Shown here one piece after another: positions 33,942 through 46,394 of a stretch of DNA of 64,000 bases. Within the stretch, counting starts at the first letter, position 1. Every line of letters begins with the position of its first letter. The notes beneath the pieces were generated by a model that did not search any database, had not been told where the DNA came from, and saw only the letters and a list, made by a program, of their open reading frames with translations. Source of the DNA: Lycorma delicatula. Lineage: Eukaryota > Arthropoda > Insecta > Hemiptera > Fulgoridae. Where the stretch lies: positions 7,264,001 through 7,328,000 of the forward strand of contig NC_134464.1 of NCBI RefSeq assembly GCF_047948215.1, read 5' to 3'. Position numbers and translations under genes: made by a program.

Positions 33942-35387
33942 TTTTTTTTTGTCTTCAGTCATTTGACTGGTTTGATGCTCTCCAAGATTTCCTATCTAGT
34001 GACAGTCGTTTCATTTCGGTATACCCACTACATCCTACATCCGTAACAATTTGTTTTACATATTCCAAGCCTTGCCTGCCTGCACAATTTTTTCCTTCTA
34101 CCTGTCCCTCCAATATTAAAGCGACTATTCCTGGATAGTCGCTTAATATGTGACTTATAAGTATGTCTCTTCTTTTAGCTATATCTTTCCAAGTGTTTCT
34201 TTCTTCATCGATTTGCCGCAACACCCCTTCTTTGGCACTTTATCCACCCGTTAGATTTTTAACATTCTCCTATATCACCGCATTTCAAAAGTTTTTAATC
34301 TTTTCTTCTCAGGTACTCCGATCGTCCATCTTTCACATCCATATAAAGCTAGGTTTCAAACATTTACTTTCAATAATGCTTTCCTCATATTTAAATTAAT
34401 TTTTGATGTAAACAAATTATATTTCTGACTGAAGGCTCGTTTCGCCTGTGCTATTTGGCATTTTATATCGCTCCTGCTTCGTCCATCTCTAGTAATTCTA
34501 CTTCCCAAATAACAAAATTCTTCTACCTCCAGAATCTTTTCTCTTCCTATTTTTACATTCAGCGGTCCATCCTCGTTATTTCAACTACATTTCATTACAT
34601 TCGTTTTGTTCCTGTTTATTTTCACGAGTTAGTTCTTGCGTAGGACTTCATCCGTGCCGTTCATTGGTCCTTCTAAATCTTTTTTACTGTAAGCTAGAAT
34701 TACTATATCATCAGCAAATCTTAGCATCTTTATCTTTTCACTTTGTTGTACTGTTACTCCGGATCTAAATTGTTCTTTAACATCATCATTAACTGCTAGT
34801 TCTATGTAAAGGTGAAAACGTAATGGGGATAGGGAACATTCTTGTAGGTCTCCTTTTCTTATTACGGCTTCTTTTCTATGTTCTTACATTATTCCTGTTG
34901 CTGTTTGGTTCCTGAAAATGTTAGCAATCATTCTTCTATCTCTGTATTTGATTCCCAATTTTTTTTAAATGCTGAACATTTTATTCCTGACTACATTATC
35001 GAATGCCTTTTCCACGTCTATAAATGCCAAGTATGTCGGTTTGTTTTTCTTTAATCTTCCTTCTACTTTTAATCTTAGCCCTAAAATTGCTTCTCTTGTC
35101 CCTATACTTTTCGTGAAACCAAACTGGTCTTCTGCTAACACATCTCCCTATCGCCTCTTAATTCTTCTGTACAGAATTCTGGTTAAGATTTTTGATCCGT
35201 GACTAGGTAAGCAAATTATTCTGTATTCTTCATATTTATCTGCTCCTGCTGTGTTTGGTATCATGACTATAACACTCTTTTTGAAGTCTGACGGAACTTC
35301 CCCTTTTTCGTAAATATTACACACCGATTTGTATAATCTATCACCTGCACTGCGAAGTAATTCTACAGGTATTCCGTCTATTCCAGT
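33942..35387 (-). mobile_element. RTE-like LINE, copy 2 (decayed, 5'-truncated)
   Basis: Minus-strand copy beginning with a T9 run (A tail) and the CAGTCA/TGACTG hairpin at 33956-33969. It follows copy 1 for about 1.45 kb with many substitutions and small indels, then stops in the block just before KAPGIDGIP of the reverse transcriptase. Frames are broken throughout; fragments such as LRQIDEERNTWKDIAKRRD are legible near the C end, and the FADD region (about 34700) can be read with changes. It is clearly the oldest of the three long copies. Confidence 0.85.
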
Positions 35388-35757
35388 TATTCTATTCTAT
35401 TTCAGTCCTGCTTATATTTTCAAAAATTTCCCGAGTTTCCTTAATTATTAATTTGCCAATTTTCCCGGACAATTTCATAATAGTTTCTTTTCATTAACGA
35501 GCATACCGGTCATTTTTAGTACTTATCTAAGTTTTTGTCGATGACTTTACCATTCATAACACTTTGGAATGAGAAATATATAATCGTACTCAAATCTCAT
35601 ACGAATCAGAAAATCTCGTTTGTAAAAAACCGGCAATTTGTTGCAATCCATCACAAATTTCCTGGCTTTGTCATTCATAGATTTTTATTTCAAGAACGCC
35701 GTAGAGATTTTAGATGTTAATGATTTAGTTATGCGATATTTAAACGACGATCGTAAA
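35388..35757. other. No gene recognised
   Basis: Non-repetitive AT-rich sequence between the LINE and the hairpin pair. Confidence 0.35.
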
Positions 35758-35806
35758 GAAAATTTAAATGTTCATTAAAATAGTTTTAATGAACATTTAA
35801 ATTTTC
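35758..35806. repeat. Perfect 23-base-arm hairpin
   Basis: Arms 35758-35780 and 35784-35806 are perfect inverted complements separated by only TAG. The arms contain ATGTTCATTAAAA. A perfect stem of this length with a 3-base loop in decayed DNA suggests recent origin or selection. Confidence 0.9.
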
Positions 35807-35812
35807 GTGAAA

Positions 35813-35832
35813 CTCACGTGAAATCACGTGAG
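35813..35832. repeat. CACGTG-containing perfect hairpin
   Basis: CTCACGTGA-AA-TCACGTGAG, nine-base arms with a two-base spacer, only six bases after the previous hairpin. Each arm includes the E-box CACGTG. Confidence 0.9.
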
Positions 35833-36695
35833 CGATTTGAAATCTGTGGAAGCAACTATAATTGGAAAAAATAAAATTTTTAGTAATATATTTGGGTTTC
35901 ATTTTAATATCCTTGCTCGATAGCTACATTTCTCATATAACATTTTTAATAACAACCGCAAGTTGAAAAACAAGTAAAGTCAGAAATTAAAAAAATCAAA
36001 AATATATAACAGCTTTTAATATTATTTTTCACTTCATATTTCGTACACTAATACAAAACACTGTTGGAAATTTTCAATGTTGAAAACTAAAGTTAAAAAA
36101 TTGGTATTTTCAGTGTGGATCTTAGAAATTAAAAGTTATTTTTTGAATTAATTCTTTACTTCAATTATTTGTTCCGATTTTGTGCATCGTTATTCAAATA
36201 ATTAAAAAAAATTATATTTTACTAAAAGAAATTTTGCGTACCGAGATGTCCTCTTATTCGAGGGTTGAAAATCAAAACAAAAGTAGGGCATAGATACCCA
36301 AATATTTTTGCCAAATTTCTACTATTTCAATCGACGAGTTTTCTAGTTATAATGCTAAAACTGTTTAGAACTAATATTGAATATTCCTCTATATTTAAAT
36401 CTGTTCGACCTAAAGTTTTAGGTAATTTTAATTAACATAAATTCAGTCGCTGTAATAAAGCTCAATTTTATACGACCGCAATAAAAAAAGTTAAATATTA
36501 GAAATAGACGATAACTACCTTTTTAATTTTGTAGAAAATTTAACGCTATCGATTCCTCACATATAGAAATTTGACGAACCATTTTCGAAGATAATTATGT
36601 CGAACGTGTACGGGAACATTAGGTCAACACACAGTACAAATACGTACATACAAATATACATTTATAGGAAATTTCTATAATTTCTTTTCGTGTTT
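35833..36695. other. No gene recognised
   Basis: AT-rich DNA without a recognised element. Confidence 0.4.
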
Positions 36696-36766
36696 ACCGG
36701 GATATGCGGCTCTTGAACATCGATACTTGCAAAACCCTGATATCAAAACTTTTGGCCGATCATTAG
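36696..36766 (+). repeat. Interspersed repeat family B, copy 2
   Basis: Contains a CTTGAACATCGATACTTGCAA-type block with ATCAAAACTTTTGGCCGAT, similar to 37221-37280. Confidence 0.35.
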
Positions 36767-37220
36767 CCCTTTACGGTTAGCATGCTTCAGCTGCAACATA
36801 GCTAGAATCGGGAAAGTTAAATATAGATCGATTATTGGAGTTTGAAATGAAAATTAATTTTAGAAGATCGAGGTTTACGACAGAGAGTTTTAAACGGGTT
36901 TAGTTTATCGGATTTTTAAGCCGTCCAGATTTATTTAATTTATTAATTTTTATTTAATTTTATAAACATCTGAAAGGAATTTTAAAGGTAAAGCCTAAAG
37001 ATGAATTTCAGAAAGATTTAATCTCTTATTTGTCTGGGTAAATGCTATACTCGATTCTCTTCTTCTTCTGACCGCTATAGAAAATCTAAAAAATTTAAAA
37101 CGATGAATAATCATTCTCTTTCCCTTCTTTTTAGTTTAGTTCAAGATTTAATTTTATTATATTTTATAGAAAATATAAGTACGAACGTACATCTTTCGAA
37201 AATTTTTCTAACTTTTAATA

Positions 37221-37280
37221 GAGTCTTGAAACGTTGGCGTTTGCAAAAACCAGGAAATCAAACATTTTTGCCGATTTCGC
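37221..37280 (+). repeat. Interspersed repeat family B, copy 3
   Basis: CTTGAAACGTTGGCGTTTGC and ATCAAACATTTTTGCCGAT match the copy 0.5 kb upstream in the same order and orientation. Confidence 0.4.
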
Positions 37281-40200
37281 TGTGCATACTACCTTTATAA
37301 CTATGCGGCTCTAGCTGGGAAAATTAAAATGTAATAATAATTTGCCTCGTAATACAACTGTGTAATTCCTGTTTAAACGTGCTGATTATGGACGGCAGAT
37401 GAGAGAGAAAAGTGTAGAAGATGTAATTAATGATAATTTCAAACGTGCAAGTACTTAAATAAATCGACGAGTTAATATTTTATTTTTCCTTAAAATAGTA
37501 CAATTACTAATGTTACAACAAATATACATTTTAAAGTATACAAACCGGTCGCTTTACACACAGGATTACATAATTAATTACAATAAATTTCGATTAGGGA
37601 TCACTAGCGGTAAAGAACTAGAGCGCTAATGATGATGCTATGAAGCGGATATAATTAAATTTATTCTATTGTTACCTCTCGTTATAAAAGAATTATAAAT
37701 TAAACATAATGTCGATCGAAAATTTTGGGTTCAATTTCACACGACATTACAATCACCCAGAATCATTAATTTGAAATAGATATACGTAAAATAAGTAATT
37801 ACAACATTATCAAAACTAATTTAAATGCTGACAAAACAGTCGTTGGACTTTCCAGCTACGCTGCTTTTTCTAATTCACGACTTACACACACAATTTAAAA
37901 TATTTATCTTTTTTTTTGTTTTAATATAATATATTTTTCTCTATTTAATTCGACGACTTTTCTAATAAATAAAAACCAAAAATTTTTAAATATATTTTAA
38001 TATATTGACAAGTTGAATAAAAATTTTTTCATTCGACTTTTTTCATACCGTATTTCATAGCGGCCACTTTAAATACTTTTTTATACTTTAAATATTACTC
38101 GTTTATTTAATTCTACCGTCGCTCACCTGTGACTTTACAATACAGAAGACTACTACTGCATCTGTAGCTCAGTGCTACTAGCGTCTCTTGTGGTGATAGA
38201 AGGTACTAATGACACACTAACCCGTTTAGCCGCTACATTATTTAGAGCACTTTTTTTTTGGTGTGGAGTGGGATTTTACACATTTTCTTTTTAATATTAT
38301 TTTTTAATCGTTAACAAATGCGCCTAAGAAAAAAACTTAATTAGACAAATCTCGAGTTACTGAGGATGACTATGCTCTATAGTCTCACCCCCTTGTCCTT
38401 TTAAAACAAAAATTTAATGGCATCAGTACCCCATATATATATAGAAGTAATCTGACCAAGTTTGGTCGAGTAGTTCTGCAAATATAAGGTGATTTAAAGG
38501 CCAAAACCCCGAACACACTCTTGTAGATATGAAGATCCGGAAAATTTCCATCCGGTTTTTTGGGTTCCTTAGATATCAGAACGTAAAGAACCGGTGAAAA
38601 GCGCATATGCTCAAATTGGACAGATTACCAAACTTTCCCTTCTGTAACTGTAGATAGCTTTGCTATAGCAAAAGGCGGAAAGGTAAAAATGTATTTTGAA
38701 ATAAAAGCTGTCTATTATCCATTCCACTATTTTCGTAAGTGTTGAACTACTTAATCTAGAAAATATAAATTTAATATGTTAATTTTACCCGTTTGCGACT
38801 TATATAATGAACCTACATATAGCCGTAGTCATGAAAACCCTTGGAACATCAAAACACACTTCACGTCGTAAATGATAGGATACGATTTTTATATAAAATT
38901 CTTTTCAGTTTATATTAATAATATACCTAATTAAATACTTTCCTTTTATTTAATGAATCGATGTCTACTTTGCACATATTATTAGAATATAAAAATTTCA
39001 ATTTATATGAAACCTCTTTTGTGTATATTATTTTAAACTGCGAGAAAATTTTGTTTTTACCAACTTTTCGAAGAAAAGTAAGGTATTACTTTCTGTCGCA
39101 TAATAAGAATTGGGGATAAAAATTGTTTATTTTAAGTTTTGAGGTATGAGAAGTAGGAAATTACCATTAATTTAAAATGGGTTTTCCGTTTTTAATTATA
39201 TATATATATATATATACCTAAGTATAAAATTTTCCAGCTCGACAATATTCAAAACTACTATATCAGTTTCATTTAAATTTAGATATGCTGAAGTAGTGTA
39301 TTTAAAATTTTACATTTTAGAAAATTCTATGCTCAATTTAATGTCGAAAAAATTTGAGCAGACAAATTAGAAGCGTGGTTCATTACGATGATGCGAGTTC
39401 GAAAGTTGAAGTTTCTTTATTTGCGATATTTATCGTCAGTAATATTATTCAGCGTATTCAGTTAGCGTTACCTACTTTGAGTGTAATGTTGACCGGGTGT
39501 ATATTGGGCGGGGTAAAAGAAACAAAACAAAAAAATGACCAAAAGTCGGTCTTCTTGCGAAGAACTGCACAAGATTTTCTTTAGGTAATTTTTTTTTTAT
39601 TCTCATATAAGAAAAGCGATATTTTATTATAGAAAATTTATGTTTTATATAAAAATACGAAAACGATCCCGTACAAATTATTATATTATTTTTAAAATAA
39701 CCACGTTTAAAACCCTTTGTATTACAAATACGTTTACTTATTTTACGTTTGTTATTTTGAAGTAACTTATTTTCTTTTTTATTATTATTACATTTTTTTC
39801 GTAATCCTAATAGAAATTTTCATTACACGCGAAATAAAAAAGGAATATAGATACTAAACATTTGTTTTATTCACGCTGTGCTTGTAACTTACGTCTGTAA
39901 AGTCGGTACCGCTGGGGTGTACCGACTATTATAACTGTTGGTATAATACAGTAATGCGCTTCACATGTTGCGGTGCGGCTGTGTATACCTTTATATGTTT
40001 TGATGGGCGTTGTTTCACAGAGAAAACAGGAAATAAAAACGCAAACCAAATATTACCATGTACTGTAACACGATTTACGTTCTGGGATCGGCATGTTTAC
40101 TACACTTGTTAATATGTACAACGTATCTCTTTTCTGGTAGTTTATAGAAATATACGTATACGTACGATAATATCGTCACTCGTGTTTTACGAAGGAATAA

Positions 40201-40724
40201 AGATGGTTATTAGGTTTTTCTCGTTATGTAACGAGAAAATTTTTAAAAAATAAATAACCGTTATGAATATTTTTATGGGATTTATTAAAACGTTTTATGT
40301 TTTGCTCATACTCTTTTATATTAAAAAAAAGGTATACAAAATTAAAATATTTTTTTTTTTGTAGACGATAAAAGAGTAATTATAATTATTACTGGTAAAT
40401 GTTGGAGATAATACTACTGTATTTGTCTCATAATACTTAATATTACTTTATCTGATTATCAAATGTAAAATAAATATCAGGTAAAACAGATGGGAAAATT
40501 ATGCTTAAAACATAAAACGGTTCTCAAGAATTCTCAAAATTTTCTCAAAGACAGGGATGGAAGACGTTATAAAAGAAACATATAAAACGTAAAAAGGTTA
40601 TAATTATTTAAATCATATAACATAAAAAATTAAGGTCATATCTTAAAATGAAAAGAGACAGTCGATTAAAACAAACATAACATAAATGTACATTTTATTT
40701 CCGACTAAAAGTTGAATATACTTT
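37281..40724. other. No gene recognised
   Basis: About 3.4 kb of AT-rich sequence. The 38350-38700 stretch has the mixed composition of old repeats but no partner in this window. Short frames at 38385-38606 and 39354-39584 have no domains. Small (AT)n runs lie near 39198. Confidence 0.4.
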
Positions 40725-41150
40725 TTCATTTAATACATTTCTCCAAACCATGAACCGGTCTACTCATTCCGTCTGGCGGTCTTTCCTTGATCCAACAACT
40801 TATTGTGACATCGGTTCCTTTTTTAACCTCTTAATTATTTTAATATTCCTCTTTAATTACTGAAGAAGTGAAAATCGTAGGGGACCAAATACGGTGTGTA
40901 TGGATGATGCGGAATCGATTCCAGTTTCAATTTCAGAAGAGCCTTAGTGAATGAACTAAATCTGTGTGGCCGAATATTATTGTGTTGTAAAAGTGTCGGA
41001 TGCGTGGAGTTTTGAAAATGACATACACACCTCCTAAACATAGAGACATTATACAAAGAGGTCTCTACGTATTTCACAGAATTTACAATCGATCCGGCTT
41101 CTAGGTAGTCAGTCATGTAGACGTATTTGGAATCGCAGTACAGTGTCAAG
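40725..41150 (-). pseudogene. Mariner-like transposase relic 3 (C-terminal half)
   Basis: The minus strand reads LLQHNNIRPH, where mariners have a catalytic Asp in place of the first Asn of the HNN block, then HHPYTPYLVPYDFHFF with the third Asp retained, and after a frame change WIKERPPDGMSRPVHGLEKCI, the C-terminal helix region. The pattern is the mariner DD-D type and is not the lineage of the relics at 13.5 and 25.4 kb. N-terminal domains are missing. The second catalytic residue change and frame breaks make it inactive. Confidence 0.65.
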
Positions 41151-41213
41151 AAAATTTTTTTGGTAGTGAATTTAGTACTGAATTATTTTTTTATGCGGTG
41201 AACGGTATTCCTT

Positions 41214-41234
41214 GTCTACGCGCAGCCTCCGCTG
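41214..41234 (-). repeat. hAT-type terminal repeat start, copy 3
   Basis: On the minus strand CAGCGGAGGCTGCGCGTAGA resembles the starts at 502 and 23458 over its first 15-20 bases, then diverges. It may be a related element end or chance. Confidence 0.25.
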
Positions 41235-42163
41235 TTATTATTTTTATAAAAAGCTTTAATGGCAAAACCACGTTACGTATCGCTACGAGTTTCCGTGATA
41301 AATAAACGGCAAAATGGCACGAACTGGCTTCTGAAAGTTACTCGGTTCTGACACTCGCCCAGGGCTACTTACGCTAATTTCAAATTTCCCATTTCCCTGA
41401 ATCACTTTGTAGAAATTAGTACAAAAGTTGTATCTTTTTAAACGTGATGTTGTATAACTAAAATATATTTTATTTCTGAAATTTATATGTTACGCAACGT
41501 GTAGTACATGCACTTACTACGAACCAGAAAGTGAGTGAACATTAAATTATTATTATTTCTCCAGTTTATCTGTCAAAAAGAGTATGTACATACATACATA
41601 TTTAATACTAATAATGTAATTTGTCAAACTTTTGCTCGTTTGTGTAATAAATCGATAAACTAAATGCGACAACTACACCGGACGACATGTGGTCAACAAC
41701 TGCAAATTGACTTATAATCAGCAGTAAGTGAATGTTTGCGTGTACCATATGTAATAGTTGTTAAATACACTGTTTATGTTATTATTTTTCACAGCTTGAA
41801 TGTAACATATCCGTAGATTTTATGTATAAATTTCAATATTTTTCATTTATTTATTTTTACTGTATTTTAAAATTCATTATTTCATTCATCGTTTAATATT
41901 AAAATGATATATATATATATATATATTTTACATCTTTTGAACTACAAGAATAAAATAAGCATTTTCTTTTTTTTTAATATTGAAAAATTATTAAAAAATT
42001 GGATTTGTATGATAACCCTTTTTCATTATAGTTACCAAATATTACCTTTTTATTTTTATCTATTTAATTATTCTGTGAATTGAAATGAGTATTATCAATG
42101 AATCAAAAAATGTCAATGTTTTAATCATTTTTTCATACTAACACTGAAGTTCACTAATTCCCA
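41235..42163. other. No gene recognised
   Basis: 41235-41440 is of mixed composition and may be an old repeat; the rest is AT-rich with a short (AT)n at 41907-41926. Confidence 0.35.
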
Positions 42164-42279
42164 GCAATATTAGTAAATTTATGGGTCATTTGTATCGCCG
42201 GTTTGGATTTAAAAAATGTAAGCATACATTTTTAAAAAAATATCGAAGAAAAAAAACTTCTTCAATATTTCCGTAGTAC

Positions 42280-42640
42280 CAATATTAATACGTTACGGGG
42301 AAATGAGTACAATAATGTACAAAATGAGGGTGTGTGTAAGAGTAATGGAGAATATTATGTTAGAAATTACACGGAACTATAGGATTATACTAAATATTTG
42401 ATTGTAAATCAGACTGAAATTGAAGTTATTGGAAAATCTAACGAAAAAGTGAATGTAATTGAGGAGGCTGTGTAGGAACAACAATTTACGGCAGATGATC
42501 CCTAAAAATACGAAATTGTTACTCCAGTATAATTTAGAAACAGAGATAAATCAGCAAATAATAGGGAAGTAGATTTCAAAAATGTGCCGAGGAACCGTGC
42601 TTCAGAATGGCAAGAGAATGATGAGTGTGGGAAAGAATGA
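42280..42640 (+). pseudogene. Unidentified decayed coding-like stretch
   Basis: Purine-rich plus-strand sequence can be read across stops as runs such as NQTEIEVIGKSNEKVNVIEE, KYEIVTPV and NNREVDFKNVPRNRASEW. The Glu/Lys/Asn-rich, polar composition is unlike the Phe/Ile-rich noise elsewhere. I do not recognise the protein. It could be an old gene relic, a transposon ORF or chance. Confidence 0.2.
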
Positions 42641-42963
42641 AATGCTATAAAATTATTTCAAACTTTATAATTTTTAAATTTAAAGAGTTTATAATTTAAT
42701 TTAATTAATAATAACTAATTTATAATTTAGTTAAGAGTTTAACTTTAATTTCAGAGTTTATAATTTTAAATTAACAAAGTACTAGTTGTTCTCGAGTCTG
42801 TACACGAACAATGTTTTTGATTGATTTACATTTACAGATTTCTTTCTTACTAATATTATTCTTTGGTACATTAAAACCGTGTGTACACAAACCGATATGC
42901 TGTAATAAAAATTAACTATAGTTTATTTTCTGTCATGTTTCTAAAATGGGGACCCTGCATGTT

Positions 42964-42984
42964 CTCTCTCTCTCTCTCTCTCTC

Positions 42985-43029
<45 letters not shown>

Positions 43030-43035
43030 CTCTCT
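42964..43035. repeat. (TC)n microsatellite
   Basis: About 72 bases of TC repeats with two single-base interruptions. Confidence 0.95.
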
Positions 43036-45102
43036 GAGTATGAAACAGACGTTTTAAAGTAGAAGAGAGACACTGCAAAACAAAATAATCAGATTTCTAA
43101 TTTTGATTATCATAGAAATTGAAATTTAACATAAATTTTTTTACCATAAGAAATGTAAACATTAGTTTGCTATAATGTCGACAATTTACCTACCGGTGGT
43201 ACATTTTAATTTCCTATTAATCACTGGAAAAAATAAATTAATATTCTAATGACGTCTAAAATCCTCATATTTCTAATAAAATTCGTAAATGAAAACGATT
43301 TCTTATACTGGGAAAACGAAAATCAGAAATAATTTTCCAAAATTTATGCAGCAGGTTTCCTAATAAAACAATTAGTTACGATATTATGTTTGAATTTTTA
43401 CCGACCGATCAACAAGTAAGGTATGTACATTTTAATTCAATCGGTATCCCGCTTTAGAAACGTGTCGAGAATGTATTATTTTTAAAATTGTTTAATTCAT
43501 ATTTAGCTTATTATAAATATATTACCGTGTTACACAAGTAAATATACAACCTTCAAGATTTGAATCGATTTCCGAAAATCAATAAAGATGTTAATAATTT
43601 TCCTGTCGTTGAAGGAAACATATATTTTGTCATTTTTTATCGTTAAGTGAATAAAATTTATAAAAATCGTATAGTACAGTTTCTGTTTCACCAAAATTGC
43701 TAAAGTTTGCAGAAATGAACTAAGTATTGTCTTTTTATTTAGTACGGGAAAATAAGTTAAAATATTCAGCCTCCCATAATAATAAAAATATATATTTACG
43801 TATACTCACTCCATCACTGAAGGACGTAAGTACTCGATAAATATATAAAGTAGAAAGAAGTAGGAGTTAAGGATTTATGTAATACAAACAATTTGTTAGA
43901 ATGTTTTAGCCATTAAAACAAAAAAAACACAGTTCTAGGATGACACAGGCAGAACTGGCTCCACAAAATCATGTTAGTATATGATATACAACACAAGAGC
44001 CATATTATAGAAATTAATAGAAACTCTAGGTATAACAAATATATTGTTGAATAACCGTATTCAGCAGTTCAGTTTTCCTCATTATTCCGTTTCCGGCATT
44101 ATTTTGTAAAAAGAAATTGTAAACATTGGATATAAACTGCTGTACCTTTTCCACCTAACTTTGTCATTTTAAAAGAAATTGATGTGTATTGATATGACAA
44201 AGCCTTAAATGAAAACAACACCAAATAGTAAAAATTAATCACTTGAATCGTTTTATATATAAATGACTGCTATCATTACAATACTAGCTAATTTTACTTA
44301 AAATTCATTCACTTCATAAGTAAAATATACACCGCAATAAATGTTTTTATAATAACTACTTCTAGAACATACACGTGATATATGTCACATATGCATATGT
44401 CATATATCATAGAAGCGCAATGATAGTAGATTAAATATAATCGAATGAAATTATTGGAATTGTTGTGTTTATAACAATTCATAAATTGCCCGTTAGTCAT
44501 GTACGATTCATGAATGTTCTACTATTATTAGTTGCTATACAACAGGAAGTAGGCCTACTCACAACATACATAATTTCGAATAAAATTCAACAATCGCATA
44601 CGCTACAGCACGTTTATGAAATTCGTTTTTTTACATTACCATAACACAGAAGATGACCCTGTTATAAGTTTGCTTATAACAGAGAACAGTGCATGCAAAA
44701 TGCTAGTACATAGGCTTCAGTCCCTGCGCCAAAATATAATTTATCTTATTGCTTTAGTCTAATTAACGTATATCTTTTTTTACTTTATTTTTTTCAAAAT
44801 TAAGAGAAGTACCATCAAATGAAATTTTTTGAAACGGTTATCAAAATTAATTAATGTTAATATGTAATTTTTGCATATCCGTTTAAGTTATATACATTTA
44901 ATTCCTTATAAATGAAAAACTAAAAAAAATGTATTACAACCCTTTATTCTGAGATGTTGTTATACCATTTCGTCTGGACGTTTCCAACGAAATTATAAGT
45001 TCTCGTTTATTCTACGAGCAGCTCAGAGTACTAATAGAAAAAAGGTGGTAAAGTGATATTAGATTGAATATCAAAAACGATTAACCTGAAGAGAACAAGA
45101 CT

Positions 45103-45116
45103 GTTGTTATGGTAAC
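45103..45116 (+). promoter_or_regulatory. Perfect RFX X-box match
   Basis: GTTGTTATGGTAAC fits the ciliary X-box consensus GTHNYY-AT-RRNAAC at every position. It sits in a local GC-richer patch. On the minus strand an ATG overlaps its edge at 45118 with G at -3 and +4, followed after 33 bases by CAG/GTTAAT, a possible splice donor, but nothing else supports an exon. Confidence 0.3.
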
Positions 45117-46394
45117 CATCCCCTTCTAGTTCAGCTCTACACTGTAACCCGTGTTAACTGGAGTGCTTCAAAGCAGCGCTCGAAATGAATTTGGTTAAGC
45201 TACTCGTACTGTATCTCCCTCTGAAATTGATTAGCATCTCTTTTATATACTTTTTTCATACTTTTTACTTAACACCTTCCCTTTTAACATGAAAGGAATT
45301 TTAATTGACAATAGCAATTTTATTTTTTGTAATATTTTATAACGAAAATTCATCGGATTATGATGATAATTCTTAAAAGTGTCAGTAATATTTACTTATT
45401 CAAATTTATTTGGTAGAAATAGAATATAACTTTGATAAAACTTGGATGCCGTTAAAATAATCTTCAAAATTAATGAAAATGAAATACGGGCCGTAATAAT
45501 TTCTTAATAATAACGATTATATTTTTTAAAACGTTTATTGATAAATTATTATAATTTACAACCTGCTTATAATTCATTTTAAAATTAAATGCGCTTAATT
45601 TTTTTTTGTATTATTTGATTTTAAAAACTACTAACTCATTTTATACAAAATGTTTATTTGTGGTACTATTCCATTAAATTTCATTAATAAGTGTCAGAAG
45701 ACTTGTTTAAATCCCACAAAAAAAAAAGGTGTTGCGACACTAAGAATAAATGGTATTTATTCAGCTATTTATTCAGACAATTACAGCTATACATTATGTA
45801 TAACTAGCTATACGCTAGTTGAGATCTTGTTCGTCGCTATGCAGACCAACGACACGCGGGCATGATTTAATGTCGCCTTTCACACAATTCTATCGTATTA
45901 CTTTATACTTCGTTAATATTATAAGTTATAATATTTGTAAATACTATTGCAAATGTAAATACAATTATTATTATTATTAATATTGTCGGTGTTGTCATTT
46001 TCATGTATATTTTTATTTTTACAACTATTCACAATATTTCTATCAAAGGCTCAAATGTATAAAAAGAAAATTATAAAAGATTACAAAAAGCCGTTAAAAT
46101 CGTATAAGTAAACATTATACGGTTTATTATGATACTGAAATTTAAAAATGTATTAACTGCTTACTCATCATTTATTTTTAATATTTTGTTCCGATTGTGA
46201 AAACTCTTTCATAGAAATTCAAATAAAGTTAAAACTCTCAGTTTAAATCGTACAAAAATTCGTAAAAGTTGTTTGCAATGATTACTTACATACAGTACTT
46301 GGTTTGGAAGTCGTTCCGCCAAGGCTTCATCCTGTTTATTTTTATAAGTATTCTGTGTAAGTATGAAAATCATTTTCGTCAGAGTTTTGAAAAA

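Larger units (their letters stand above)
42660..46394. other. No gene recognised; (TC)n microsatellite
   Basis: Mostly AT-rich. A (TC)n microsatellite spans 42964-43035. A GC-richer patch at 45090-45240 includes a perfect RFX X-box match. No sustained frame is found. Confidence 0.4.
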
